Shown here: piece after piece, positions 17,003 through 25,740 of the stretch
Position numbering within the stretch: position 1 is the first letter of the stretch
Layout of the letters: the number at the start of each line of letters is the position of its first letter
Assembly: GCA_017475265.1 (NCBI GenBank)
Contig: JAFVFY010000063.1
Span: 1-57,283 of the forward strand
Length of the DNA: 57,283 nucleotides
From: Prevotella sp.
GTDB lineage: Bacteria > Bacteroidota > Bacteroidia > Bacteroidales > Bacteroidaceae
Direction: 5' to 3'
Notes under the pieces: generated by a model
What the model saw: only the letters and a program-made list of their open reading frames with translations
What the model was told of the DNA's origin: nothing
Database searches by the model: none
Translations under genes and position numbers: made by a program

Positions 17003-17223
17003 ACGCAAGAGAAGAACAAGACCGTCAGTTCCAAATAGAGTGTCTGACAAACGAGCTAATCGCCATGCTAATGGACGAGCGAGGCTTCACAATGGAGCAG
17101 GCCATGGATGCAGTCTATAGTTCGCACACTTTCGAGAAGGTCGAGCGTCCCAGTACCGGGTTGTATTACCAAGGTGCTGTCTATGTCATGGACATGCTGC
17201 GCGAAGAGTTGAACGCAGCATAA
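16999..17223 (+). CDS. DUF3791-like protein (third of the cassette)
   Basis: 74 aa, starting MNAREEQDRQFQIECLTNEL and ending near MDMLREELNAA. It is helical and acidic, and similar in size and style to other DUF3791 members, though divergent from the first cassette protein. It overlaps the DUF3990 stop by 4 bp. It has no recognisable catalytic motif. Confidence 0.65.
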   Translation: MNAREEQDRQFQIECLTNELIAMLMDERGFTMEQAMDAVYSSHTFEKVERPSTGLYYQGAVYVMDMLREELNAA

Positions 17224-17293
17224 CAACTATTGCCTGACATAAGAATCCTGCGTGTCTAATAACTGCTTGTTTATTATTAATTTTTCCTTATTT

Positions 17294-17326
17294 TTTGTGT
17301 CATATCGGGAAAAATGTGTAATTTTG
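17294..17326 (+). promoter_or_regulatory. Promoter of the EIIC-like gene
   Basis: TTTG at 17294-17297 and TAATTTTG at 17319-17326 are separated by 21 nt. The ATG lies 36 nt after the -7 box. Confidence 0.68.
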
Positions 17327-17362
17327 CGGCTGACTACGCTAAAACTACAAAAATCATACTAA

Positions 17363-18805
17363 ATGGAACAAGTTTTTTCTTACATCATCTCACTGGGTGC
17401 ATCCGTTATGATGCCTATCCTCTTTACCATTATCGGCCTGTGTATCGGCATGAAGTTCGGCAAGTCGCTCAAAAGCGGCCTCTATGTCGGCGTGGGCTTC
17501 GTCGGCCTGGGTATCGTCACTGCCCTGCTCACCACTAACTTCAACACCCCGCTCGATGCCATTTCGAAAATTTTCAACCTTGACCTGAAGGTTTTCGACA
17601 TGGGATGGCCTGCTGCCGCCGCCGTAGCCTATAACACAGCTGTCGGAGCACTTATCATCCCGATTTGTCTGGGTGTGAACTTCCTGTTACTTGTTATGAA
17701 ATGTACGCGAACCGTTAATATAGATTTGTGGAACTACTGGCACTTCGCCTTTATTGGTGCCGTTGCCTATTTCGTCATGGACCAGAGCTTGTTGTGGGGC
17801 TATTTTGCCGCTATCTCATGTTACATCGTCACCCTCGTCATGGCCGACCTTACCGCCGACCGCTTCCAGGGCTATTACGACAATATGGACGGCATCAGCA
17901 TCCCGCAGCCCTTCTGTCAGAGTTTTACTCCCTTTGCCATAGCTATTAACTGGGTACTCGACAAGATTCCTGGTTTCTCGAAGCTTGACATTGATGCTGA
18001 GGGACTGAAGCAGAAGTTCGGTGTCCTGGGTGAGCCGCTCGTGCTTGGCGTCATCGTTGGAGCGCTGATAGGAGCCGCTGCCCACTTCGACCATTTTACC
18101 GATTTTGCTGCATACGCCGCTACCTTCGACTCCACTACCGATGCCGTGATGAGCATCGTCAAGAGCGTGCTCTTCCTCGGTGTCACCATGGGGGCCGTCA
18201 TGGAGCTTATCCCCCGCATCACCCGACTGTTCATCGACGGTCTGATGCCTATCTCGGAAAAGACACAGGAGGTCGTCAAGCGCAAGTTCAAGGGCAAGAA
18301 AATCTACATCGGTATGTCGCCAGCCCTCGTCATTGGTCATCCTACGACGCTCGTTGTCTCCCTGCTCCTCATTCCCGTCACGCTGGTGCTTGCCATCGCT
18401 CTTTCCAAGGGAGGCAACCAGTTCCTGCCGTTGGCATCGCTGGCCGGAATGTTCTACGTGTTTGTCATGGTGCTGCCTTTCACCAAGGGCAACGTCATCA
18501 AGACTTTCATCGTAGGTCTTGTGGCCGTCACCATAGGTTTGTACTTCGTCACCGACATGGCCCCTGCGTTCACCCAGGCCGCTAATACCGTCTACGAGGC
18601 CACCCAGGACAAGGCTGCGAAGATTCCCGACGGCTTCCAGGCCGGAGCTATGGACTTCGCATCCTCCCTCTTCGGCTATGTTGTTTACGCCTGTGTGAAC
18701 TACCTGCGATGGATTGGCATGGGTATCCTCACACTAATCACCATCGCCTTGGTCGTCTGGAACCGTATGCGCATCGTTCGTGAAGAAAATAATTTGCAAG
18801 AATGA
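17363..18805 (+). CDS. Galactitol-type PTS EIIC-like membrane transporter
   Basis: 480 aa with about ten to twelve hydrophobic segments. It belongs to the GatC/EIIC family: MMPILFTIIGLCIGMKFGKSLKSGLYVGVGFVGL at the N-terminus, then YYDNMDGISIPQPFCQSFTPFAIAI, and GMSPALVIGHPTTL in the C-terminal half. Bacteroidota generally lack a classical sugar PTS, and no EI, HPr, EIIA or EIIB is in this window, so PTS-dependent transport is doubtful. The genes downstream (kduI, an exuT-like gene) point to a uronate or related sugar as cargo. An inserted GxxExxY element now separates it from them. Family is firm; substrate and energy coupling are inferred. Confidence 0.85.
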   Translation: MEQVFSYIISLGASVMMPILFTIIGLCIGMKFGKSLKSGLYVGVGFVGLGIVTALLTTNFNTPLDAISKIFNLDLKVFDMGWPAAAAVAYNTAVGALIIPICLGVNFLLLVMKCTRTVNIDLWNYWHFAFIGAVAYFVMDQSLLWGYFAAISCYIVTLVMADLTADRFQGYYDNMDGISIPQPFCQSFTPFAIAINWVLDKIPGFSKLDIDAEGLKQKFGVLGEPLVLGVIVGALIGAAAHFDHFTDFAAYAATFDSTTDAVMSIVKSVLFLGVTMGAVMELIPRITRLFIDGLMPISEKTQEVVKRKFKGKKIYIGMSPALVIGHPTTLVVSLLLIPVTLVLAIALSKGGNQFLPLASLAGMFYVFVMVLPFTKGNVIKTFIVGLVAVTIGLYFVTDMAPAFTQAANTVYEATQDKAAKIPDGFQAGAMDFASSLFGYVVYACVNYLRWIGMGILTLITIALVVWNRMRIVREENNLQE

Positions 18806-18826
18806 GGATTGCAATATTTGCTTTTT

Positions 18827-18930
18827 GAAAGAAATATGAAAGAATTAGAATAATTGGAATCAACAATTAGAAAAAAACATAATTAGAAAAAAAACATAAT
18901 TAGAAATAACCAATTAGGTTTTTTAATTGT
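18827..18930 (+). repeat. MITE-like repeat arm upstream of the GxxExxY gene
   Basis: GAAAGAAATATGAAAGAATT continues into AGAATAATTGGAATCAACAATTAG and matches the left arm of the intact element at 19397-19545. The inner part (ACATAATTAGAAA repeated) runs to TTTTTTAATTGTTG, the inner part of the right arm. That arm then stops and the GxxExxY start codon follows at once. Confidence 0.8.
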
Positions 18931-18933
18931 TGT

Positions 18934-19368
18934 ATGACAAAACAGGAGTATAAAGATATTTATAATGTCATTGGGGCTGCCATGGAGGTGCATAAGACCT
19001 TAGGACGAGGAATGGAAGAACCTATCTACCAAGAGGCACTGGCCGTGGAGATGGCAAAGCGGGGCATGATAGCAGAGCGGGAAAAAAACCTGCGATTGCA
19101 TTATAAGGATGTACTGCTGGAAAAGACCTACTTTGCCGACTTCTATTATAAAGGAATCATCATTGAACTAAAGTCTGTCAGCGAGATTATATCTGACCAT
19201 CGTGCCCAGCTCTTCAACTACATGCGTATTACTGGCATAGACCGTGGTATACTCTTTAATTTCGGCGAGAAATTCTTGAGGTCAGAGCGCTATCTCTATC
19301 TGCCAGAGGATGACGATTTCGAACTACTTACGCAGGAAAACTATATGAACTATATCACCGACAGATAA
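18934..19368 (+). CDS. GxxExxY family protein
   Basis: 144 aa. The namesake region reads GRGMEEPIYQEAL (residues about 24-36), followed by LHYKDVLLEKTYFADFYYKGIIIELKSVSEI; the spacing of D, E and K resembles the PD-(D/E)xK nuclease fold this family is related to. Function is unproven. The gene sits between MITE-like arms (18827-18930 and 19397-19545) and splits the EIIC gene from kduI, so it looks like cargo of a small mobile repeat. Its ATG abuts the truncated right arm of the upstream repeat. Low-GC, repeat-rich surroundings contrast with the neighbours. Confidence 0.88.
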   Translation: MTKQEYKDIYNVIGAAMEVHKTLGRGMEEPIYQEALAVEMAKRGMIAEREKNLRLHYKDVLLEKTYFADFYYKGIIIELKSVSEIISDHRAQLFNYMRITGIDRGILFNFGEKFLRSERYLYLPEDDDFELLTQENYMNYITDR

Positions 19369-19396
19369 TAGGTAATATTTGGGGAAGTTTTTCATT

Positions 19397-19545
19397 GGAA
19401 AGAAATAGGAAAGAATTAGAATAATTGGAATCAACAATGAGAAATAATAATTTGGGTTGGCAATGAATGGTAATAATACAATTGGGAAATATTATTTTTT
19501 CTAATTGTTGGAATGAATTATTCTAATTCTTTCTTATTTCTTTCC
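19397..19545. repeat. Intact MITE-like element with 45-bp terminal inverted repeats
   Basis: 149 bp. The left end GGAAAGAAATAGGAAAGAAT and the inverse of the right end GGAAAGAAATAAGAAAGAAT differ at one base in 30. Both continue into AATAATT and CAACAAT blocks. Another copy lies at 31309-31415 and an arm at 18827. No transposase gene is inside. Confidence 0.85.
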
Positions 19546-19583
19546 AAATAAAATATCAGATAATTATTTTAATACTATAAGAT

Positions 19584-20564
19584 ATGAATAAAAAAGTATT
19601 TCTTTCAATGGCTCTGCTGGCAGGTGCTTTCCTTTCGATGAGTGCTCAGCAGACAGTGAATTTCCAGACGGCTTGCCATCCGCAGGACGTGAAAGGTTAT
19701 GACACGAAGACACTTCGTGAGCGATTTGTGATGGAGAAGGTGATGGAGGCCGACAAGATTAACTTGACGTACTCCCATTATGACCGCTTCATCTTTGGTG
19801 GCGCCATGCCTGTGACGAAGGACTTGAAGTTGGAGAACTTCCTGGAGCTGGGTCTCGATGTTGACCCTGGCATCAAGGAGAAGTATTTCCTTTACAACCG
19901 CGAGCTTGGCGTGGTGAACTGCGGCGAGGGCGACGGCTGGGTCATCGTAGACGGTAAGGAGTATGCCCTCTCTCCGAAGGAGGCTCTCTACATTGGCCGA
20001 GGCCACATCGCCAAGGACAACGACGTGAACAAGGAGGTGCTCTTCCGCTCGAAGGATGCTGCAAAGCCCGCGAAGTTCTACCTGAACTCTGCCACCGCAC
20101 ACCAGCACTACAAGACACAGTGGATTACTCTCGACGGACGTAAAGGCTCATTGAAGGCCTCTGTCTGGGGGCCTGTCGGCTCACTGGAGGAGTGTAACAA
20201 CCGTACGGTCTACAAGCTCATCGTCAACGATGTGCTGGAGGAAGGCCCCTGCCAGCTGCAGCTTGGACTGACGCAGCTGAATCCCGGTGCCGCCTGGAAC
20301 ACCATGCCGCCCCACACCCACGGCCGTCGCATTGAGGCTTATTATTACTTCAACCTGCCCGAGGGTCAGACCATTGCCCACATCATGGGCGAGCCGCAGG
20401 AGAGTAGGGTAGTGTGGCTGCACAACGAGCAGGCCATCATGTCGCCCGAGTGGTCGATGCACGCCGCCGCCGGCACTTACTACTACACCTTCATCTGGGG
20501 CATGGCCGGCGAGAACCTCTACTATAACGACAAGGATAATATTCCAGTCATCGACATTAAATAG
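19584..20564 (+). CDS. kduI: 5-dehydro-4-deoxy-D-glucuronate isomerase with a signal peptide
   Basis: 326 aa. Residues 1-21 ([21 protein letters not shown]) are a clear signal peptide; the remaining 305 residues are a complete KduI. It isomerises 5-keto-4-deoxyuronate, the product of unsaturated uronyl hydrolases, to 2,5-diketo-3-deoxygluconate. Cupin metal ligands are visible in [16 protein letters not shown] and the later MHAAAGT; the ATAHQHYKT segment is another conserved KduI stretch. The textbook enzyme is cytosolic, so export to the periplasm is notable. With the ExuT-like transporter downstream (45 nt), it suggests isomerisation before uptake during pectin or glycosaminoglycan use. Confidence 0.92.
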   Translation: MNKKVFLSMALLAGAFLSMSAQQTVNFQTACHPQDVKGYDTKTLRERFVMEKVMEADKINLTYSHYDRFIFGGAMPVTKDLKLENFLELGLDVDPGIKEKYFLYNRELGVVNCGEGDGWVIVDGKEYALSPKEALYIGRGHIAKDNDVNKEVLFRSKDAAKPAKFYLNSATAHQHYKTQWITLDGRKGSLKASVWGPVGSLEECNNRTVYKLIVNDVLEEGPCQLQLGLTQLNPGAAWNTMPPHTHGRRIEAYYYFNLPEGQTIAHIMGEPQESRVVWLHNEQAIMSPEWSMHAAAGTYYYTFIWGMAGENLYYNDKDNIPVIDIK

Positions 20565-20608
20565 CCGTAATAACGAAATAACGTGATAACGTAATAACGA
20601 AATAACAA

Positions 20609-22057
20609 ATGACACCAATACAAACTACCAAAATGTCCAACTTCCGTTGGGTCATCTGTGCGCTGCTCTTCCTGGCAACCACCGTCAACTACATGGACCG
20701 TCAGGTCTTGTCTCTAACCTGGAAAGACTTTATCGCCGTAGACTTCCACTGGACTGATGCCGACTACGGTCTCATTACCGGTGCTTTCTCACTCTTTTAT
20801 GCCGTTGCCAACCTCTTCGCAGGTAAGTTCATCGACTGGATGGGCACCAAGAAGGGTTACCTTATTGCTATCTTCGTATGGTCGCTTGGTGCCTGTCTGC
20901 ATGCGGGCTGTGGTTGGGTGGCTATGGAGACGCAGGGCTACAGCTCTGTGGCCGAGCTTGGCCAGCTCACCGGCGATGCTGCCGTTGCCATTGCCACCAT
21001 TTCGGTATGGCTTTTCCTCTCCTGCCGTCTGATTCTTGCCGTTGGTGAGGCAGGTAACTTCCCCGCTGCCATCAAGGCCACGGCTGAGTATTTCCCGAAG
21101 AAAGACCGCGCTTTCTCCACCTCCATATTTAATAGTGGTGCATCAGTGGGTGCCCTCGCAGCTCCCGCTACCATTCCCCTCTTGGCACGTGCCTGGGGAT
21201 GGGAGATGGCATTCATTATCATCGGCGCCCTGGGCTTCGTCTGGATGGGCCTGTGGTCATGGCTCTACGAGAAGCCGCGTCAGAATAAGCGAGTGAATCA
21301 GGCCGAGCTAAACTATATTGAGCAGGACAATGACTTGGCCGAGGTACAAGACCGTGAGACTGAGAAGGAGGAAAAGACCATCCCATTCATGCAGTGTTTC
21401 ACTTTCAAGCAGACATGGTCGTTCCTCGTGGGTAAATTTATGACCGACGGCGTATGGTGGTTCTTCCTCTTCTGGGCACCCGCCTATTTCTCCGACCAGT
21501 ATGGCTACACCAGCGACTCCGGCATGGGTATTGCGCTCATCTTTACACTCTATGCCATTGTCACCGTGCTCAGCATCGGTGGTGGCTATCTGCCAAAATA
21601 CTTTGTCGAGAAGCGCGGCATGAACCCCTATCTAGGCCGCATGCGTGCCATGTTCATCTTTGCCTGTTTCCCCGTACTGGGCCTTCTTGCTCAGCCCCTC
21701 GGCGTCTATAGTGCCTGGTGGCCCGCCATCCTCATCGGTCTGCTCGGTGCTGGCCACCAGGCTTGGTCGGCCAACCTCTTCTCCACCGTAGGTGACATGT
21801 TCCCGAAGAGCACCATCGGCACCCTCGTGGGCCTTGGCACCATGGCCGGCGGTATCGGCTCCATGTCCATCAACTATGGCTCTGGTTACTTCTTCAAGTG
21901 GGCAGCCGAACAAGGTAGCGCATTCTCCTTCTTTGGTTTCGACGGCAAGCCCGCAGCCTATATGGTGGTGTTCTGCATTTGTTCCGTGGCCTACCTCATC
22001 GGCTGGTTCATCATGAAAGCCCTCGTGCCGAAGTACAAGCCCGTCGTTGTAGAGTAA
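20609..22057 (+). CDS. MFS hexuronate transporter, ExuT-like
   Basis: 482 aa (an alternative ATG eight codons inside is also plausible), with 12 membrane segments in two halves. The anion:cation symporter signature is clear: RWVICALLFLATTVNYMDRQVLS at the N-terminus, then GEAGNFPAAIKATAEYFPKKDRAFSTSIFNSGASVGALAAP. This is the ExuT/GudP branch that takes up galacturonate, glucuronate or aldarates. It follows kduI closely, which supports a uronate or ketodeoxyuronate as substrate. The hydrolase-patatin gene starts 15 nt after its stop. Confidence 0.9.
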   Translation: MTPIQTTKMSNFRWVICALLFLATTVNYMDRQVLSLTWKDFIAVDFHWTDADYGLITGAFSLFYAVANLFAGKFIDWMGTKKGYLIAIFVWSLGACLHAGCGWVAMETQGYSSVAELGQLTGDAAVAIATISVWLFLSCRLILAVGEAGNFPAAIKATAEYFPKKDRAFSTSIFNSGASVGALAAPATIPLLARAWGWEMAFIIIGALGFVWMGLWSWLYEKPRQNKRVNQAELNYIEQDNDLAEVQDRETEKEEKTIPFMQCFTFKQTWSFLVGKFMTDGVWWFFLFWAPAYFSDQYGYTSDSGMGIALIFTLYAIVTVLSIGGGYLPKYFVEKRGMNPYLGRMRAMFIFACFPVLGLLAQPLGVYSAWWPAILIGLLGAGHQAWSANLFSTVGDMFPKSTIGTLVGLGTMAGGIGSMSINYGSGYFFKWAAEQGSAFSFFGFDGKPAAYMVVFCICSVAYLIGWFIMKALVPKYKPVVVE

Positions 22058-22072
22058 AAGGTTTTCGTCATA

Positions 22073-25000
22073 ATGGTGCGAAAGTATTTTGCTCTTATTC
22101 TCGTTTTTATGGCACTGGCAGGAAAGGCGCAAGTCAATCCTACCAGTGCCTTACTTGGCTCCTGGACGGGCAAGCTCAATGTCGGCCCTGCGTCGCTGAC
22201 GTTGGTGCTTCATCTGGAGCAGGAGGATGGTTATGTGAAGGTGACGCTTGACAGCCCCGACCAGGGGGCCAAGGGTATTCCTGCGCTGAAGGAATTCCTG
22301 AGCGACGACTCGCTGGCCCTGAAGGTGGAGTCCATCAACATGACCTACCAAGCTCGGCTAAAGGACGGAAAGCTCGTCGGCACTTTCGCTCAGAACGGCA
22401 TCGCCATACCGCTTGTATTAACGAAGGGAGCACCTGAGGTGAAGCGGAGTCAAGTCCCCCAACCGCCCTTTCCCTACAAGACAGAGGAGGTGACTTTCCG
22501 TAACGAGGCCGACGGCGCAACGCTGGCCGGTACGCTGACTTGGCCGGTAAATCCTAAGCCAAAGCCTACGGTCGTTCTTCTCGTTACAGGAAGCGGACAA
22601 CAGAATCGTGACGAGGAGGTGTTCGACCACAAGCCTTTCCTCGTCATCGCCGACTACCTGGCACGTCAGGGCATCGCCACACTTCGTTACGACGACCGTG
22701 GTACGGGTGCTTCCGTTGGGGGCGAAGTAGCAAACGCCACGACAGAAGACTTTATGCGTGATGCTGCTGCCGGGCTTGATTACCTGCGTGGTCGTAAGGA
22801 TTTCGGCAAGGTGGGTATTCTCGGCCACAGCGAGGGAGGTATGATTGCCTTCATGCTCGGAGCGAAAGGAAAGACCGATTTCATCGTCTCTCTGGCAGGA
22901 CCAGGTGCGAAGGGCGATACATTGCTGGCGGCGCAAGGCAACCGTATTTTGGCTTTTTCTGGACAGCCAGCCAATATGACCGTTGAGAAGTATCGCCAGC
23001 AGGATGCCGTCCAGAAAGTTCCCTGGCTGAAATGGTTCATTGACTACGACCCTTCGAATGACATCCGCCAGACGCACTGTCCTGTCTTCGCCTTGAACGG
23101 CTCCCTCGACTGCCAGGTCATTTCGTCGCTGAACCTTGAAGCCATCCGTCGGCTGTTGCCTTCGTCGGAAAAGAACCTTGTAAAGGAATACCCCTCACTC
23201 AATCATCTCTTCCAGCATAGCATCACGGGCCTCGTCGCCGAGTACGGTCAGATAGAAGAGACCATCTCGCCCGAAGTGCTCAACGACATGGCAAAGTGGA
23301 TTCAGAGCCTTGAAGTCGGCCAGAAGCCCCAGCAACCTAAGCGCAAGAAGGTGGCCGTGGTGCTCAGTGGCGGCGGCGCCAAGGGTATGGCGCACATCGG
23401 AGTCCTGAAAGTGCTGGAGCGTGCCGGCATACCCATCGACATCATTACGGGCACCAGCATGGGCAGCCTCATAGGCGGCATCTATGCCTGCGGCCACCGT
23501 GCCAACGAGATTGACTCCCTGGTCAGATGCATGGACTGGGGCTTTGTGCTTACCGACCGTGAAGACCTGCGCCATCAGAGTCTGCGAGAGCGAGAGAAGC
23601 AGAACACCTACGTCATCTCGAAGGACATCACCTTCGGCAAGGCTGCGAAGACTACTGGTGGCGGATTCATCTCTGGCAAGAACGTCGCCTCGCTGATAGA
23701 CACCTATACAAGCCCTTATCTAGACTCCATTGACTTCAACAAGCTGCCCATTCCCTTTGCCTGTGTGGCCACCGACATCGTGGACTACTCCGAACAGGTG
23801 TTCCATAGTGGCATCATAGGTAGGGCCATGCGGGCCAGCATGTCCATACCCGGTGTCTTCGCCCCTGTAAGAACTAACGACCGGGTGCTAGTCGACGGTG
23901 GGCTTACCAACAATTTTCCTGTAGACATTGCCCGTGAGATGGGAGCCGACTACGTCATCGGCGTCGATGTGCAGAGTGAGTTGAGGACCGCTTCGGAACT
24001 GAACTCCACCTCAAGCATCCTCCTGCAAATCGTCGACTATAACTGCCTACGGAAATACCAGGACAATATTAAACTCACCGACACCTATATTTATGTGAAC
24101 CCCAAGGGCTATAGCTCTGCCAGTTTCAATGCGACCGCCGTAGACACCTTGATACGACGAGGCGAGGAGACCGCTATGAAGCACTGGGACGAGCTTATCG
24201 CGCTACGTGAGAAACTGGGCATCGACAGCTCTGATAGTCAGCATATACCGGAGGCTCCTGCTACACCCGTCGTCAACACCTCTACGCGCTACAAGATTGG
24301 TGAGCTGCGGTTCATAGGCATGTCGGGCAGCGACGAGACCTATATCCGACGTAAGTTCCGTCTCCACGTTGGCGACAGCATAGACAGGACACGTGCCGAC
24401 TTCATCACAACGGCCATCCGTCAAGACCTCTATTACCAGACGGCAAGCTTCCGCATCGTCGACAATACTGACCACTCGTCGGCAACCCTCGTCTTCATTG
24501 CCGGCCCCAAGCGCACGAACACCATCAACGTGGGAGCACGCTTCGACAACGAGGAGATGGTGGCCATGCAGGCAAATGCCGAACTGCCCATCCGCTCGAA
24601 GGTGCCCATGGACATGGAGATAACGCTGAGACTGGGGAAACGCCTGAAGGCTCAGCTCGACTGGGCGTTCCACCCCATCAGCTTCTTCCGCCCCACCGTC
24701 TCGTATGCCTTCCACAACAACGACATCGACTTCTACGAGTTTGGCGACAAGCTCTACAACATTACCTACAACCAGCACAACGTTGCGCTGAAGCTTTTCA
24801 ACTTCAACATCCGCAACCTCAACATCAATATCGGAGCCAACTGGGACTACTACGACTTCCATTCCGTGCTCTCCGACCGTAAGTCGAAGCGCAACGACGA
24901 TATTACCAACGAAGACACCGCCGACAAGGGCTATGTGAACTACGAGGTAAGGGCCGACTACAACAGCGAGAACGACTGGTATTTCCCTACTCGTGGTGCA

Positions 25001-25513
25001 CGTTTTCACGGTCGCTTTGCTTACTATAGCGACAACTTCGTCAAGCTCAACGACAAGGTTGGCTTGCGTGAATACACGCTAATTGGGCGTGTGTCGTTTC
25101 CCGTAAGCCGACGGATTTCCGTCCAGCCTACGCTTTACACCCGTTCGCTTTACTATGATGGTGACACTCCCTTCCTGATGTGCAACATGATTGGCGGACA
25201 ATGGCAGGGGCACTATCTGGAGCAACAGATGCCGTTTGCCGGAGTAGGCAATGTGGAACTGACGTGGGAGAGGCTGGTGGTCGCTCAACTTCAGGCGCAG
25301 TACAATCTTTCACAAAACAGCATCATTCAGCTTCGTGTGGCTGGTGGACAGAACGCTCCCACCTTTGAGGAGCTGCTGAAGCACAAGACCATGCTGGGAG
25401 TCTCGGCCAGCTACTATCTGAACACCATGTTCGGCCCTCTTGGAGGCTCCATCGGCTACAGCAACCAAACCAAGAAGTTCTACTACTACATCAATCTCGG
25501 TTTCGTGTTCTAA
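22073..25513 (+). CDS. Four-domain surface hydrolase: alpha/beta-hydrolase + patatin + POTRA + outer-membrane barrel
   Basis: 1146 aa with a signal peptide (1-19). Residues 25-125 are a small beta-rich domain often preceding secreted alpha/beta-hydrolases. Residues 135-412 are an alpha/beta-hydrolase with nucleophile Ser253 in GHSEGG, Asp346 (NGSLDCQ) and His378 (SLNHLF). Residues 425-650 are a patatin lipase with oxyanion loop SGGGAKG (432-438), Ser462 in GTSMG and Asp608 in DGG. About 755-830 is a POTRA-like domain, and the rest is a BamA/Omp85-type barrel ending in YYYINLGFVF. Patatin-POTRA-barrel resembles PlpD-type (type Vd) secretion; the extra N-terminal hydrolase is unusual. Two independent active sites on one polypeptide suggest coupled lipid or ester degradation in the periplasm or at the surface, which is inference. 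Confidence 0.88.
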   Translation: MVRKYFALILVFMALAGKAQVNPTSALLGSWTGKLNVGPASLTLVLHLEQEDGYVKVTLDSPDQGAKGIPALKEFLSDDSLALKVESINMTYQARLKDGKLVGTFAQNGIAIPLVLTKGAPEVKRSQVPQPPFPYKTEEVTFRNEADGATLAGTLTWPVNPKPKPTVVLLVTGSGQQNRDEEVFDHKPFLVIADYLARQGIATLRYDDRGTGASVGGEVANATTEDFMRDAAAGLDYLRGRKDFGKVGILGHSEGGMIAFMLGAKGKTDFIVSLAGPGAKGDTLLAAQGNRILAFSGQPANMTVEKYRQQDAVQKVPWLKWFIDYDPSNDIRQTHCPVFALNGSLDCQVISSLNLEAIRRLLPSSEKNLVKEYPSLNHLFQHSITGLVAEYGQIEETISPEVLNDMAKWIQSLEVGQKPQQPKRKKVAVVLSGGGAKGMAHIGVLKVLERAGIPIDIITGTSMGSLIGGIYACGHRANEIDSLVRCMDWGFVLTDREDLRHQSLREREKQNTYVISKDITFGKAAKTTGGGFISGKNVASLIDTYTSPYLDSIDFNKLPIPFACVATDIVDYSEQVFHSGIIGRAMRASMSIPGVFAPVRTNDRVLVDGGLTNNFPVDIAREMGADYVIGVDVQSELRTASELNSTSSILLQIVDYNCLRKYQDNIKLTDTYIYVNPKGYSSASFNATAVDTLIRRGEETAMKHWDELIALREKLGIDSSDSQHIPEAPATPVVNTSTRYKIGELRFIGMSGSDETYIRRKFRLHVGDSIDRTRADFITTAIRQDLYYQTASFRIVDNTDHSSATLVFIAGPKRTNTINVGARFDNEEMVAMQANAELPIRSKVPMDMEITLRLGKRLKAQLDWAFHPISFFRPTVSYAFHNNDIDFYEFGDKLYNITYNQHNVALKLFNFNIRNLNINIGANWDYYDFHSVLSDRKSKRNDDITNEDTADKGYVNYEVRADYNSENDWYFPTRGARFHGRFAYYSDNFVKLNDKVGLREYTLIGRVSFPVSRRISVQPTLYTRSLYYDGDTPFLMCNMIGGQWQGHYLEQQMPFAGVGNVELTWERLVVAQLQAQYNLSQNSIIQLRVAGGQNAPTFEELLKHKTMLGVSASYYLNTMFGPLGGSIGYSNQTKKFYYYINLGFVF

Positions 25514-25740
25514 CCTACATTATTCAAAAACAAAGGATTGAAACTGATCTAACCAACATTATTCAAAAACAACGGATTGAAACTGATTTCACGGATTTCA
25601 CGGATTATTTTTTTCTCCCCACCGAATCTGAAAGAAATCCGTGGAATCAATTATAATCCGTAAAAGCCGTGTAATCCGTAAAATCCGTTGTTGAAAAGAT
25701 TAAGTTCTGTTTAATCCGTAAAATCCGTTGTTGAAAAACA
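25511..25740. repeat. ACGGATT-family repeats between the patatin gene and pgi
   Basis: A 39-bp unit with TTATTCAAAAACAAmGGATTG is repeated in tandem (25511-25549, 25550-25588). It is followed by direct and inverted copies of ACGGATT/AATCCGT up to AATCCGTTGTTGAAAA just before the pgi stop. The two halves are roughly inverted, so the whole looks like a MITE-type palindrome. The family recurs at 30519-30650. No gene is seen. Confidence 0.7.
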
